A program made the translations under genes and the position numbers. From contig JAUYRZ010000038.1 of assembly GCA_030695565.1 (NCBI GenBank), positions 1-64,000 on the forward strand: 64,000 nucleotides of DNA, in the 5' to 3' direction. The notes under the pieces were generated by a model. That model ran no database searches. It saw nothing but the letters and a program-made list of their open reading frames with translations, and was not told the origin of the DNA. This DNA comes from Archangium sp. GTDB taxonomy: Bacteria > Myxococcota > Myxococcia > Myxococcales > Myxococcaceae. This document shows, one piece after another, positions 39,404 to 47,200 of the stretch. Positions within the stretch are counted from its first letter, which is position 1. Every line of letters begins with the position of its first letter.

Positions 39404-41248
39404 TCAGCGCTTGCCGACGTCGCCACTCCGGGCCGTGGTGCCGCGATCGTCGATGGCGCCATTGGGGTTCGGCCCATAGAGCGTCGAGCAACGCAGCAAC
39501 GACTCGGAGGTGGCGAAGCCGAAGCAGCCCCCTTCAGCGTGGAAGTAGGCGACGTCGAGTGCAGCCCCCAGCGAGAGGTTCTTCACGTCGCAATCGGTGG
39601 CGAAGCTGGTGCTCATCGTCGCCGGCTGACCTGCTGCGAGCTCCAACTCCATCCAGCTGGCGGTGTTCAGGTACGTGAGCACGTACTGCGCGCCCCGCTT
39701 GTGGAGCGCGTAGTGCTGCACCGAGTCTTCCTGCGATCGCCACTGGAACACACCGAACGAGGTGTCACCCGACGCGAAGTAGAGCTCCCGGTTGAGGGTC
39801 ACCGCACCCGTGGCCGTGTCGATCAGCTGGTAGAGCACGCCGTGCTCGCCGTCGGTGTTGGTGCCCGCGCGGGCGACCAGGGCCTGACCATCGGTCGCCG
39901 AGACGATCACGCTGCTCGCGGTGATGGTGACCACGCCGCCGTCGGTGCCGGTCACGCTGAACTCCTGAGGCTGGCCGGTGGCGGCGAACGGCTGCGGCAG
40001 GGCGAACCGCGCCGAAGGCTGGAAGGTGGTCTCGTCGAGCACCGCGATTTGATCAAGCGGCTCAGGGCTGCCGAACGCGCGGAAGCGCCCACCCGCAGCA
40101 GGGTCGAGCAAGCCGGTGATGCCCGCGCCACCGTCGGCCAGCACCGCGACCCATTCACTCGAATAGAGCGAGAGCAACCGGCCCCGCACCGCGTCACCCA
40201 TCAGGCAGTCGACGTTCTCCCCGGTCAGCAGCGTGCCGCCGTCGAGATCGAGGCCCGCGTACATCAGGCCGTCGTCACCGTTGTAATAGACGCCGCGCGC
40301 CGTCAGCACCGGGCCCGAACGATCATCGCCGACGATGGGCTCGATCTCGATCGCGATGCAGGTGTCGGGGAACACGCCGTGGAAGGCCGTCTGCGGTGAA
40401 CAACCCGTGCCCGAGAAGACAAGCCGCACTTCGACGACGGCCGTGGCGCCCAGGTCGTCGGTGAGGGTCACTGCGATGCCGGCGCCCGCGACGTGCGCGC
40501 CCGGGGTGAGGCGGATTTCGCCGTTGGGGCCCGAGGAGAACACCAGGGTCGAGCCTGAGGCGAGCACCTCGACGCTGGTCTGCGCGACGCGGCCGTCGAG
40601 GTCGACCGAGGTCAACGGCACCACGATGGGGCTCTGCGTGCAATCGGCGATGATCACCGTGGTGCTCGAGGTGACGCGCGGCGCCAGGTTGCAGCTGAGG
40701 AACGACGCGGTCTGCTCGCCGGCCGACAGCGTGCCGTCAGCGTTGGTGTCGGGGCCGTAGCCGATGCGCACGTAGCCGCCCGGGCAGGCCGCGTCAGGCG
40801 CGCCGATGAATGTCTTGCTGAGCAACACCAGGTTGGTGCTGGTCGAGGCGGGCGTGCAGAGGTACTCCGACGAAGTCACCTCGGTGGCCTCGAGGGTGGC
40901 GTTGCCGTTGGTGTCCGCGCCCGTCTCCAGCAGAGAGCCGCCCAGGGTGCAGTTCGCGCCCGCGGGCTCGGCCGTCACCTTGTTCAACGACGTCACGCCG
41001 GTGGCGCCTGGCGCCCCCGCCGTGCCATTGCAGAGGTAGCTGGTGCTGGCCGCTTCGCTCTCGGAGATCACCGCGTCTCCATCGACATCGGTACCGGTGC
41101 GCACGGCCAGACCACCGGTGGCGCAGTGGGGGCCTGCGGGCTCCGTGACCGCCGAGGTGCTCAACGCGGTCGAGCCGCGGCAGCCCAGCGTGACGAGGCA
41201 CAGACCAACGACAGCCGACCAGAGCTTCGGTGTTGCGATTCGATTCAT
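39404..41248 (-). CDS. Lipoprotein with three N-terminal DUF7151-type repeats
   Basis: 614 residues from ATG 41248, which has GAGGA 5 bases upstream; a second ATG at 41254 lacks spacing. The lipoprotein signal ends LCLVTLGC. Three consecutive repeats follow, each of about 40 residues with two Cys and a D-x-[DN]-x-D/N-G core (GTDVDGDAVISESEAASTSY; GADTNGNATLEATEVTSSEY; GPDTNADGTLSAGEQTASF). The Asp-rich loops look like calcium sites. The C-terminal 350 residues are beta-rich with a Cys-bearing segment and are unassigned. It is probably a surface protein. Confidence 0.72.
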   Translation of the reverse strand: MNRIATPKLWSAVVGLCLVTLGCRGSTALSTSAVTEPAGPHCATGGLAVRTGTDVDGDAVISESEAASTSYLCNGTAGAPGATGVTSLNKVTAEPAGANCTLGGSLLETGADTNGNATLEATEVTSSEYLCTPASTSTNLVLLSKTFIGAPDAACPGGYVRIGYGPDTNADGTLSAGEQTASFLSCNLAPRVTSSTTVIIADCTQSPIVVPLTSVDLDGRVAQTSVEVLASGSTLVFSSGPNGEIRLTPGAHVAGAGIAVTLTDDLGATAVVEVRLVFSGTGCSPQTAFHGVFPDTCIAIEIEPIVGDDRSGPVLTARGVYYNGDDGLMYAGLDLDGGTLLTGENVDCLMGDAVRGRLLSLYSSEWVAVLADGGAGITGLLDPAAGGRFRAFGSPEPLDQIAVLDETTFQPSARFALPQPFAATGQPQEFSVTGTDGGVVTITASSVIVSATDGQALVARAGTNTDGEHGVLYQLIDTATGAVTLNRELYFASGDTSFGVFQWRSQEDSVQHYALHKRGAQYVLTYLNTASWMELELAAGQPATMSTSFATDCDVKNLSLGAALDVAYFHAEGGCFGFATSESLLRCSTLYGPNPNGAIDDRGTTARSGDVGKR

Positions 41249-41439
41249 GGACATCCTCAGGTACGGGCGGCGAGCTGAATGCCCGCCCTCCCGGGCCACC
41301 CATTCCCACGAGGCGCGAGCGCATGGCCAGCAGGAACGAGGCATGAGTCAGGGCAACCCCGGCAGTGAGCGCTCCGTGCTTCCCAGCCGGAGTACCCCTG
41401 CGGTAAGGCCGCCCCTCACCCGAACCAAGGATCTCCCCC

Positions 41440-42390
41440 GTGCGCATCATCGTCACCGGCTCGCTCGCTTACGACTACATCATGAACTTCCCGGGCAAGT
41501 TCGCGGACCACATCCTCCCGGACAAGGTGCACATGCTCACGGTGAGCTTCCTCGTCGACTCGATGAAGAAGATGCGCGGCGGCACCGCGGGCAACATCGC
41601 GTACACGCTCTCGATGCTCAACGCGAAGGCGGCGGTCGTCTCGGCGGCAGGCCAGGACTTCGCCGAGTACCGCGACTTCATGACGGGCAAAGGCATCGAC
41701 GTGCGCGGCATCAAGGTGGTGCCCAACGAGTTCACCGCGTCGTGCTTCATCAACACCGATCAGTCGAACAACCAGATCGTCGCGTTCTACCCGGGCGCGG
41801 TGGTGCACGCGCGTGAGGTGACCCTCGCGTCGCTCGGTCTCGAGAAGGGCGACTGGGTGATCATCAGCCCCACCGACCCTGAGTCGATGGCGAAACACAC
41901 CGCCGAGTGCAAGAAGGCCGGCGTCAGCTACATCTTCGATCCGGGCAAGCAGGTGCCCCGCCTCGACAAGGCGCAGATCCTCTCGGGCCTCGACGGCTGC
42001 GCGGCCTTCGTCGGCAACGACTACGAGTTCGGCATGATGGCCAAGTCGACCGGCCTCACCGAGCAGCAGCTCTTCGACATGGCGCCGCTGACCGTGATGA
42101 CCCGCGGCGATCAGGGGTCGCGCTTCATCGTGAAGGGCAAGCCCACCATCGAGATCCCCATCGCAAAGCCGAGCGCGGTGGTCGATCCCACGGGCGCGGG
42201 CGACGCGTACCTGGGCGCGCTGGCCTTCGGTCTGTCGAAGAACCTGTCGTACGAGGTCACCGGCCGCATCGCCGCGCTGGCCGCGACGTACGCGATCGAG
42301 CTCAAGGGGTGCCAGGAGCACTTCTTCTCGGTCGACGACTTCGCCCGCCGCTACCAGGCGACGTTCGGGCAAGCCCTCAACCTCGGCTGA
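41440..42390 (+). CDS. PfkB family carbohydrate/adenosine kinase
   Basis: 316 residues from GTG 41440. It carries the PfkB signatures GGTAGNIAYTLSML near residue 47 and DPTGAGDAYLGALAFG near residue 250 (catalytic Asp in GAGD). The ATP-side motif and the NTDQSNNQIVAFYPGA segment resemble adenosine-kinase-like members. The substrate (adenosine, ribose or another sugar) cannot be settled by eye. The gap at 41249-41439 shows no other feature. Confidence 0.87.
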   Translation: MRIIVTGSLAYDYIMNFPGKFADHILPDKVHMLTVSFLVDSMKKMRGGTAGNIAYTLSMLNAKAAVVSAAGQDFAEYRDFMTGKGIDVRGIKVVPNEFTASCFINTDQSNNQIVAFYPGAVVHAREVTLASLGLEKGDWVIISPTDPESMAKHTAECKKAGVSYIFDPGKQVPRLDKAQILSGLDGCAAFVGNDYEFGMMAKSTGLTEQQLFDMAPLTVMTRGDQGSRFIVKGKPTIEIPIAKPSAVVDPTGAGDAYLGALAFGLSKNLSYEVTGRIAALAATYAIELKGCQEHFFSVDDFARRYQATFGQALNLG

Positions 42391-42404
42391 TCAGTGCCTC
42401 CCGT

Positions 42405-42893
42405 TCAAGGAAACGGGACGCTGAAGCTGAACGAGTCGCGCACGATGACCGGCTCGCTGCTGAGCCCGCGCGGGAAGCGCCAGATGACCATGTACTTGCC
42501 GGGCACCGCGATGCGCTGGCCCTGCACCACGTAGGTAATGATGTTGGTGCCGATCTCCTCGACCTCGAGGCTGCCGTTGTCGAGGGCGATGAAGGTGCGC
42601 ACCGACTCGGTGGTCAGCGACACCTCGACCGCGCCCGCGGTGACCTGCTGAATGAGAAAGTTCACCACCCCGGCGCGGCCCCGAATCGTCGGCGCGCCCG
42701 GCGCCTGGAAGATCACGTTCACGTCGTAGAGGCTCGCGGCGGTGGCGAGGTCTTGATTGGCGATGGCCGCCGAGAAGGTGGCGTTGCGCGCTTCGATCAC
42801 CTGGCGAAGGCGCGCGTTCGCGGGCTCCGAGGCGCTGGAGAAGGTTGAAATGAGGACCACGGCGAGCACGACGAGTCGGTGGGTGAGGGTCAT
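42405..42893 (-). CDS. Secreted NTF2/SnoaL-like (DUF4440) protein
   Basis: 162 residues from ATG 42893 (signal peptide MTLTHRLVVLAVVLISTFSS); the frame is open 20 codons further. The mature domain has the DUF4440 order: helix (RLRQVIEARNATFSAAIANQ), D-V-N-V-I-F-Q-A-P-G, GRAGVVNFLIQQV and strands with YMVIWRFPRG. Such domains often detoxify or isomerise small molecules; the ligand is unknown. It converges with the kinase gene (14-base gap) and diverges from the regulator at 43006. Confidence 0.72.
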   Translation of the reverse strand: MTLTHRLVVLAVVLISTFSSASEPANARLRQVIEARNATFSAAIANQDLATAASLYDVNVIFQAPGAPTIRGRAGVVNFLIQQVTAGAVEVSLTTESVRTFIALDNGSLEVEEIGTNIITYVVQGQRIAVPGKYMVIWRFPRGLSSEPVIVRDSFSFSVPFP

Positions 42894-43005
42894 GGGCCGG
42901 TACGAGACCTTGAAGCCCTGCGCCTCCGCTTCCAGCAACGTGCTCACTCCCATGTGTCAGCTTTGCAGAGGTCTCCGGACTCCCGGGTAGGCTGATGCCT
43001 CACCG

Positions 43006-44277
43006 ATGCGAACCTCCGTGAACTCCGAGGAGTTGCCGCTTCTGCTCCGGCCCGCCCTGCTCGCGGTGGGCAACCGCCTCGCGTACCGGGGCCCGCACTT
43101 CGAGGCGCCGACGCACGCCTCCACGCTCGACGTGGTGCTGGTCGCGCTCGATGGCACCCTCGATATCCAGACGCCTGAGGGCAACCTCGCGGGCGTGCAG
43201 GTGGCATTGGTGCCCAGCGGTGTGCAGCGCCGCTACGTGTTGTGCGCACCTCACGTGGCGGTGTTGTGGGTCGATCGTCGCGACGCCCTGGTGCCGGCGC
43301 TCAAGCTGGAGCAGGCCGATGGCCGTCTTCGGGGTGGAGACGCGCCCTGGCTGCGTGAAGAACTCATGGCGCCCGACGCGCTGCACACCCTGAAGTTCGG
43401 CCTGCGGCCTTCGCTCGATCCGCTGATCGATCAGCTGTTCGCCGCCCTCGATCGAGAAGAGGGCCCCGAGCGCGGCATCGACGAGCTCGCGCGCGAGCTG
43501 GGCGTCTCACAATGGCACCTCATGCGCACGCTGAAGAAGGAGACGGGCAGCACCTTCCGCCAGTACCGGCTGCTGCGCAGGCTGACCAAGGCCATCCTCT
43601 CCTACGCGCGCTGGGGCTCGTGGACTCCCGCCGCGCTGGAGGCCGGCTTCTCGAGCCCGTCCCATTTTTCCGACTCGTTCAGAATGGCCTTCGGGCTCTC
43701 GGCGACGCAACTGCTGCAAGGCCGATCGTTCGGAAGTGAGAACGAGGCGCCCCCGGTGGGCGCCGTCTACAAGGCCGCATCGCTGGTCACCGTCAGGAAC
43801 ATGGTGCGCGCGCGGGGCGCCGAGTTGACCACCCTGCCGCCTGCTGACGCGGCGACCTTTCGCTCGCTGGCCCCGGGCGACTGGGTGCCATACGAGCTGG
43901 CCACGCGCATCTACGACGCGGCTTCGACCGCGCTCTACGACGGCCCGATGCGCGTGGAGTCGCTGGGCCGCGACCTCGCCCGTGATCACCTGCACGGCCG
44001 CTATCGCACCGTCGTCGGGCCGCACTCGCTCGAGGCGCTGGTCGGCGCCACTCCCACGCTCTGGAGGCTCTACAACAGCGTCGGTGCGCTCGAGGTGGCT
44101 CAGCGTGCGCCGCGGCAGCTGCGTTTCACGGTCGTCGATTTCCCGACCTACGGCGAGGTGATGTCGCGATCACTTGCCGGGTATATTGCGGGCTCGGTCG
44201 AGCAAGCGGTGGGAACCCCCGTCACCACCAGCCGTCACGTCGAGGGTGAGCGTCAACACATCGACGCGACGTGGTGA
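43006..44277 (+). CDS. AraC-type regulator with a C-terminal myxobacterial V4R/HNOB-like region
   Basis: 423 residues. A cupin-like N-terminal part (residues about 15-110), then an AraC helix-turn-helix pair at about 150-240 (GIDELARELGVSQWHLMRTL, AGFSSPSHFSDSFRMAFGLS). The C-terminal 180 residues carry a pattern recalling the haem-NO-binding/4-vinyl-reductase group: LWRLYNSVGALEV, VVDFPTYGEV, AGYIAGSVEQAVGTPV, ending DATW. An AraC domain in the middle of the chain is uncommon. It lies 27 bases before the histidine kinase, so it is probably in the same transcript. The C-terminal assignment is tentative. Confidence 0.7.
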   Translation: MRTSVNSEELPLLLRPALLAVGNRLAYRGPHFEAPTHASTLDVVLVALDGTLDIQTPEGNLAGVQVALVPSGVQRRYVLCAPHVAVLWVDRRDALVPALKLEQADGRLRGGDAPWLREELMAPDALHTLKFGLRPSLDPLIDQLFAALDREEGPERGIDELARELGVSQWHLMRTLKKETGSTFRQYRLLRRLTKAILSYARWGSWTPAALEAGFSSPSHFSDSFRMAFGLSATQLLQGRSFGSENEAPPVGAVYKAASLVTVRNMVRARGAELTTLPPADAATFRSLAPGDWVPYELATRIYDAASTALYDGPMRVESLGRDLARDHLHGRYRTVVGPHSLEALVGATPTLWRLYNSVGALEVAQRAPRQLRFTVVDFPTYGEVMSRSLAGYIAGSVEQAVGTPVTTSRHVEGERQHIDATW

Positions 44278-44304
44278 GCCGTCTCTCCTGGAAGGAAGTC
44301 GTCG

Positions 44305-45801
44305 ATGCCGGTCGTACCAACACGAGTTGAAGCACCGGGAGGCGGCTGGGCCGCGGTGGATCGCCTGCTCGGCGACGCCGCCCGGGGGCTCGATCCTCAA
44401 GAGCTCCGCGTCGCCCGGCTGACCGCCGCCTTCTCCATCGCCTTGTCCATGTGGGGGCCGCTCTTCGCGGTCTTCTACGGGTTGATGGGGGCCTTTCGGC
44501 TCTCGCTCTTCGTGGTGCTGGCCGTGGCGGTCGTGGGCACCTCGCTCATCGCCCTGCGCGCAGGAAAGCGGGTGCTCGCGGGGCACCAGCTGCTGCTGGG
44601 TTTGCTGGGCGTGCTGCTGGCCATCGGCGCGTACACCCGAGGGGTCTTCTCACCCACGTTGATGTGGTTGCCGGTGCTCCCGGTCATCGCGTTGCTCTTG
44701 CTGGGGCGCAGAGCGGCGCTCATCTGGGGCGCGGTTCCGATCGCCGCGGTGATCCTCTTCACCGTCGCGGCCTTCATGGGCATCGAAGGCGCCGGCGTCT
44801 TCAGCGGAAAACACCTCATCGCGTACCACGCGGCCTCCCTGCTCTCGACCGTCGTGCTCCAGGCCTCGCTCGCCCTGCTCTTCGAATCAGCCAAGGCGCA
44901 AATGGGCGAAGAGCTCGCTGCGCAGCGCGACCTGGTCACCCGGGCCGAAGAACGTTCGCGCATGAAGAGCGATTTTCTGGCCAGCACCAGCCACGAGCTG
45001 CGCACGCCGCTCAACACCATCATCAACATTCCGCAGGGCCTGCTCGACATCCTGGCGGCGCCACGCGCGGTGCGCTGCGCGGGCTGCAGCGAGCTGTTCG
45101 AGCTGGAAGAAGCGGAGGCCGTTCCCGCGCAGTGCCCCTCGTGTGGCGGTGCGCTCGCGCTGCAGCCCGCCCCCGAGTTGGAGCCCGCGACCACCTCGCG
45201 GCTGCTTCGCTCGGTGGTCACCAGCGGCCAGCACCTGCTCATGGTGGTCAACGACATCCTCGACTACTCGCGCCTCGAGGCCCGCGGGCAGGTGCTCGCG
45301 CGAGAGAGCACGGCGCTGGAGCAAGTTCTTCAACAGCTCGAAGGCGTCATTGCTCCGGTGGCCCAACGCGCTGGCGTGGGCCTTGTGCTTCAGCGAGACG
45401 CCGCGCCGACGACGCAGCTGTCGGTGGATCGGGTCAAGCTCGCCCAGGTACTGATCAACCTGGTGAGCAACGCGATCAAGTTCTCCAACGGCCAGGGCGA
45501 AGTGAGGGTCATCGCCTCGACGTTCGAAGAAGCAGGTCACGGCTGGGTGCAGCTGCTGGTGCGAGATCAGGGCATCGGCATTGCGCCCGAGAACCTGAGC
45601 GTCATCTTCGAGGGCTTCCGTCAGGTCGATCAGGGCCCGAGCCGAAAGTACGGCGGCACGGGCCTGGGCCTGGCGATCTCCAAGCGATTGGTGGAGCTCC
45701 ACGGGGGCCGGTTGAAGGTCGAGAGCGCGCTGGGTCGAGGCAGCACCTTTCGGGTGCAATTGCCCATCACTCAGTCTCATTCACAGCGAGGTACCTCATG
45801 A
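44305..45801 (+). CDS. Membrane sensor histidine kinase with a zinc-ribbon-like insert in HisKA
   Basis: 498 residues. The N-terminus has about six hydrophobic segments (residues 40-195). A HisKA domain follows with the phospho-accepting H230 in STSHELRTPLNT. Between the two HisKA helices lies an extra stretch of about 50 residues with two CxxC pairs (C258/C261, C277/C280: CAGC and CPSC), looking like a zinc ribbon. The second helix and N-box then resume (QHLLMVVNDILDYSRLEA ... LINLVSNAIKFSN, DQGIGIAPENL, KYGGTGLGLAIS). The stop overlaps the response regulator (ATGA). Confidence 0.9.
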   Translation: MPVVPTRVEAPGGGWAAVDRLLGDAARGLDPQELRVARLTAAFSIALSMWGPLFAVFYGLMGAFRLSLFVVLAVAVVGTSLIALRAGKRVLAGHQLLLGLLGVLLAIGAYTRGVFSPTLMWLPVLPVIALLLLGRRAALIWGAVPIAAVILFTVAAFMGIEGAGVFSGKHLIAYHAASLLSTVVLQASLALLFESAKAQMGEELAAQRDLVTRAEERSRMKSDFLASTSHELRTPLNTIINIPQGLLDILAAPRAVRCAGCSELFELEEAEAVPAQCPSCGGALALQPAPELEPATTSRLLRSVVTSGQHLLMVVNDILDYSRLEARGQVLARESTALEQVLQQLEGVIAPVAQRAGVGLVLQRDAAPTTQLSVDRVKLAQVLINLVSNAIKFSNGQGEVRVIASTFEEAGHGWVQLLVRDQGIGIAPENLSVIFEGFRQVDQGPSRKYGGTGLGLAISKRLVELHGGRLKVESALGRGSTFRVQLPITQSHSQRGTS

Positions 45802-46436
45802 AGAAGATCGAACCCGCCACCATCTGGACCTCGCCCGTTCTCTACGTCGAAGACGAGCTCCCCAATTGGGAAGTCGTCGAGCTGCGCCTGGGCAACCGCT
45901 GCACCCTGCAGTGGGCCAAATCTTCCGAAGAAGCGTGCGACCGGGTGAGGAGTCAGAAGGGCGAGTTCCTGGCCATCCTGATGGACATTCAACTCTCTGG
46001 CTCTGCGCTCGACGGTATTCAGCTCACGCGTGCGTTGCGGGGCAAAGAGGCGGTAGACAAGTTGCCAGACTTCGCGCGCGAGCTGCCCAGGGTGACGTGC
46101 CCCATCTTCTTCGTGACTGCCTACGGGAACCTGTACTCGGGGCCTCAGCTGACCGATGCGGGCGCCGACGGGTGGATGCCCAAGCCGGTCGACTTCTTGA
46201 AGCTGGTGACGCTGCTCTCGCGCGCGAACGTCATGCGCACGCTGGAGACCCTGATGTCGCCGGGGCTCGAGCCTTCGCGCCCTCGCCCTGCGATGCGGGG
46301 AGTGGGTCGGGGTGGTCGGGGTGGTCGGGGTGAGGGGCCACCGAGGCGAACAGGTAAACGACGAGTGAGCCCGAGCAACAAGAGCCACGCGAGGAGAAAG
46401 GGCTCGAAGGTTCCGCAGCCGCAGCCAACGCGGTAG
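45798..46436 (+). CDS. Response regulator, receiver-only with basic C-terminal tail
   Basis: 212 residues, ATG at 45798. The receiver domain spans about residues 10-150: acidic pair in LYVEDELPN, phospho-acceptor Asp in LMDIQLSGSALDG, Thr in FFVTAYGN and Lys in WMPKPVD. There is no output domain. The last 55 residues are Arg/Gly-rich and encoded by a tandem repeat antisense to the end of the gene at 46145-47197, so the true end may be earlier. It is partner to the kinase directly upstream. Confidence 0.82.
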   Translation: MKKIEPATIWTSPVLYVEDELPNWEVVELRLGNRCTLQWAKSSEEACDRVRSQKGEFLAILMDIQLSGSALDGIQLTRALRGKEAVDKLPDFARELPRVTCPIFFVTAYGNLYSGPQLTDAGADGWMPKPVDFLKLVTLLSRANVMRTLETLMSPGLEPSRPRPAMRGVGRGGRGGRGEGPPRRTGKRRVSPSNKSHARRKGSKVPQPQPTR

Positions 46437-47197
46437 TTCCCCGGCAGAGCGCCGTCGCTGGGGCCCGCGTCGCTTTGCCCTGCATCGCTTTGCCCTGCAT
46501 CGACGAACCCAGCATCGACGAAACCAGCATCGACGGGCCCGGCATCTGCCTGACCTCCGTCGCCGGTACCGCCGTCTCCGAAACCACCGTCCACCGCAGC
46601 CCCTGCATCCTGCCCCGCGTCCAGGGCTCCCGCGTCGAAGCCACCGTCGAAGCCACCGTCGAGGCCCCCGTCAAGGAGCGAACACCCAGACTCGCAACCG
46701 AAGAAGGCCGAGGCTCCGCAACGTGAAGGTGCGCCGCCATCCGCGCAGAAGCTGCGGCAGTCTCCACCGTTCGACGCCGTGCATCGCAACAGACAGTCAC
46801 TGCGACAGAAAACTTCGCACCGCCCCAGAACGCTGTCGGGGTAACAATCGAGCGTCGAGCCCGAGCCGATCCCCAGGCTGCACTCCCCCGTGCCCGAGCA
46901 GAAGACGGTCGAGTCGACGCCAATTTCTCCGCGGCACCGATCACGGCTCGTACAGGTCAGATCGGTTCTGGCCCCGAGCACCAGGTCGCAGCGGCTGTCA
47001 GACAGACACAGCGCCGTGGCGGCTCCGCCATCTGCCGCGAACAAGCACCTGTCGAAACCCGAGCAACTGAAGGTGCACCCCCCAGGGCAGCTGCAGCCAT
47101 CGACATCACAGACACAGCCTGCGCCCATGCACGTGCCCTGCGCGCTGACCGGGCCTGCGACCGCGAGCACTGCCAGGACGAGAACGAGGCAGCGCAT
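46145..47197 (-). CDS. Cys-rich secreted protein with MYXO-CTERM-like sorting tail
   Basis: 350 residues as an open frame. A signal peptide (LVLVLAVLAVAGPVSAQ) is followed by about 150 residues with some 25 Cys (CMGAGCVCDVDGCSCPGGC, CRGEIGVDSTVFCSGTGEC) and an Asp/Gly-rich repeat (DAGQSDAGQSDAG). The segment VGCGCGTFEPFLLAWLLLLG then RRLPVRL is a MYXO-CTERM-like signal: Cys, hydrophobic helix, Arg cluster. The last 67 residues beyond it lie antisense to the response regulator and are probably an artefact of a lost stop. It sits 3 bases after mlaD and so is likely read with the Mla genes. Confidence 0.68.
   Translation of the reverse strand: MRCLVLVLAVLAVAGPVSAQGTCMGAGCVCDVDGCSCPGGCTFSCSGFDRCLFAADGGAATALCLSDSRCDLVLGARTDLTCTSRDRCRGEIGVDSTVFCSGTGECSLGIGSGSTLDCYPDSVLGRCEVFCRSDCLLRCTASNGGDCRSFCADGGAPSRCGASAFFGCESGCSLLDGGLDGGFDGGFDAGALDAGQDAGAAVDGGFGDGGTGDGGQADAGPVDAGFVDAGFVDAGQSDAGQSDAGPSDGALPGNYRVGCGCGTFEPFLLAWLLLLGLTRRLPVRLGGPSPRPPRPPRPTPRIAGRGREGSSPGDIRVSSVRMTFARESSVTSFKKSTGLGIHPSAPASVS
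46302..46336. repeat. Tandem GGTCGGGGT repeat in overlapping gene ends
   Basis: GGGTCGGGGTGGTCGGGGTG and the following bases contain three head-to-tail copies of GGTCGGGGT, then GAGGGG. It lies where the response regulator and the MYXO-CTERM gene overlap, and it resembles the tail of the intergenic repeat family at 54381. Confidence 0.65.
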
Positions 47198-47200
47198 GGC

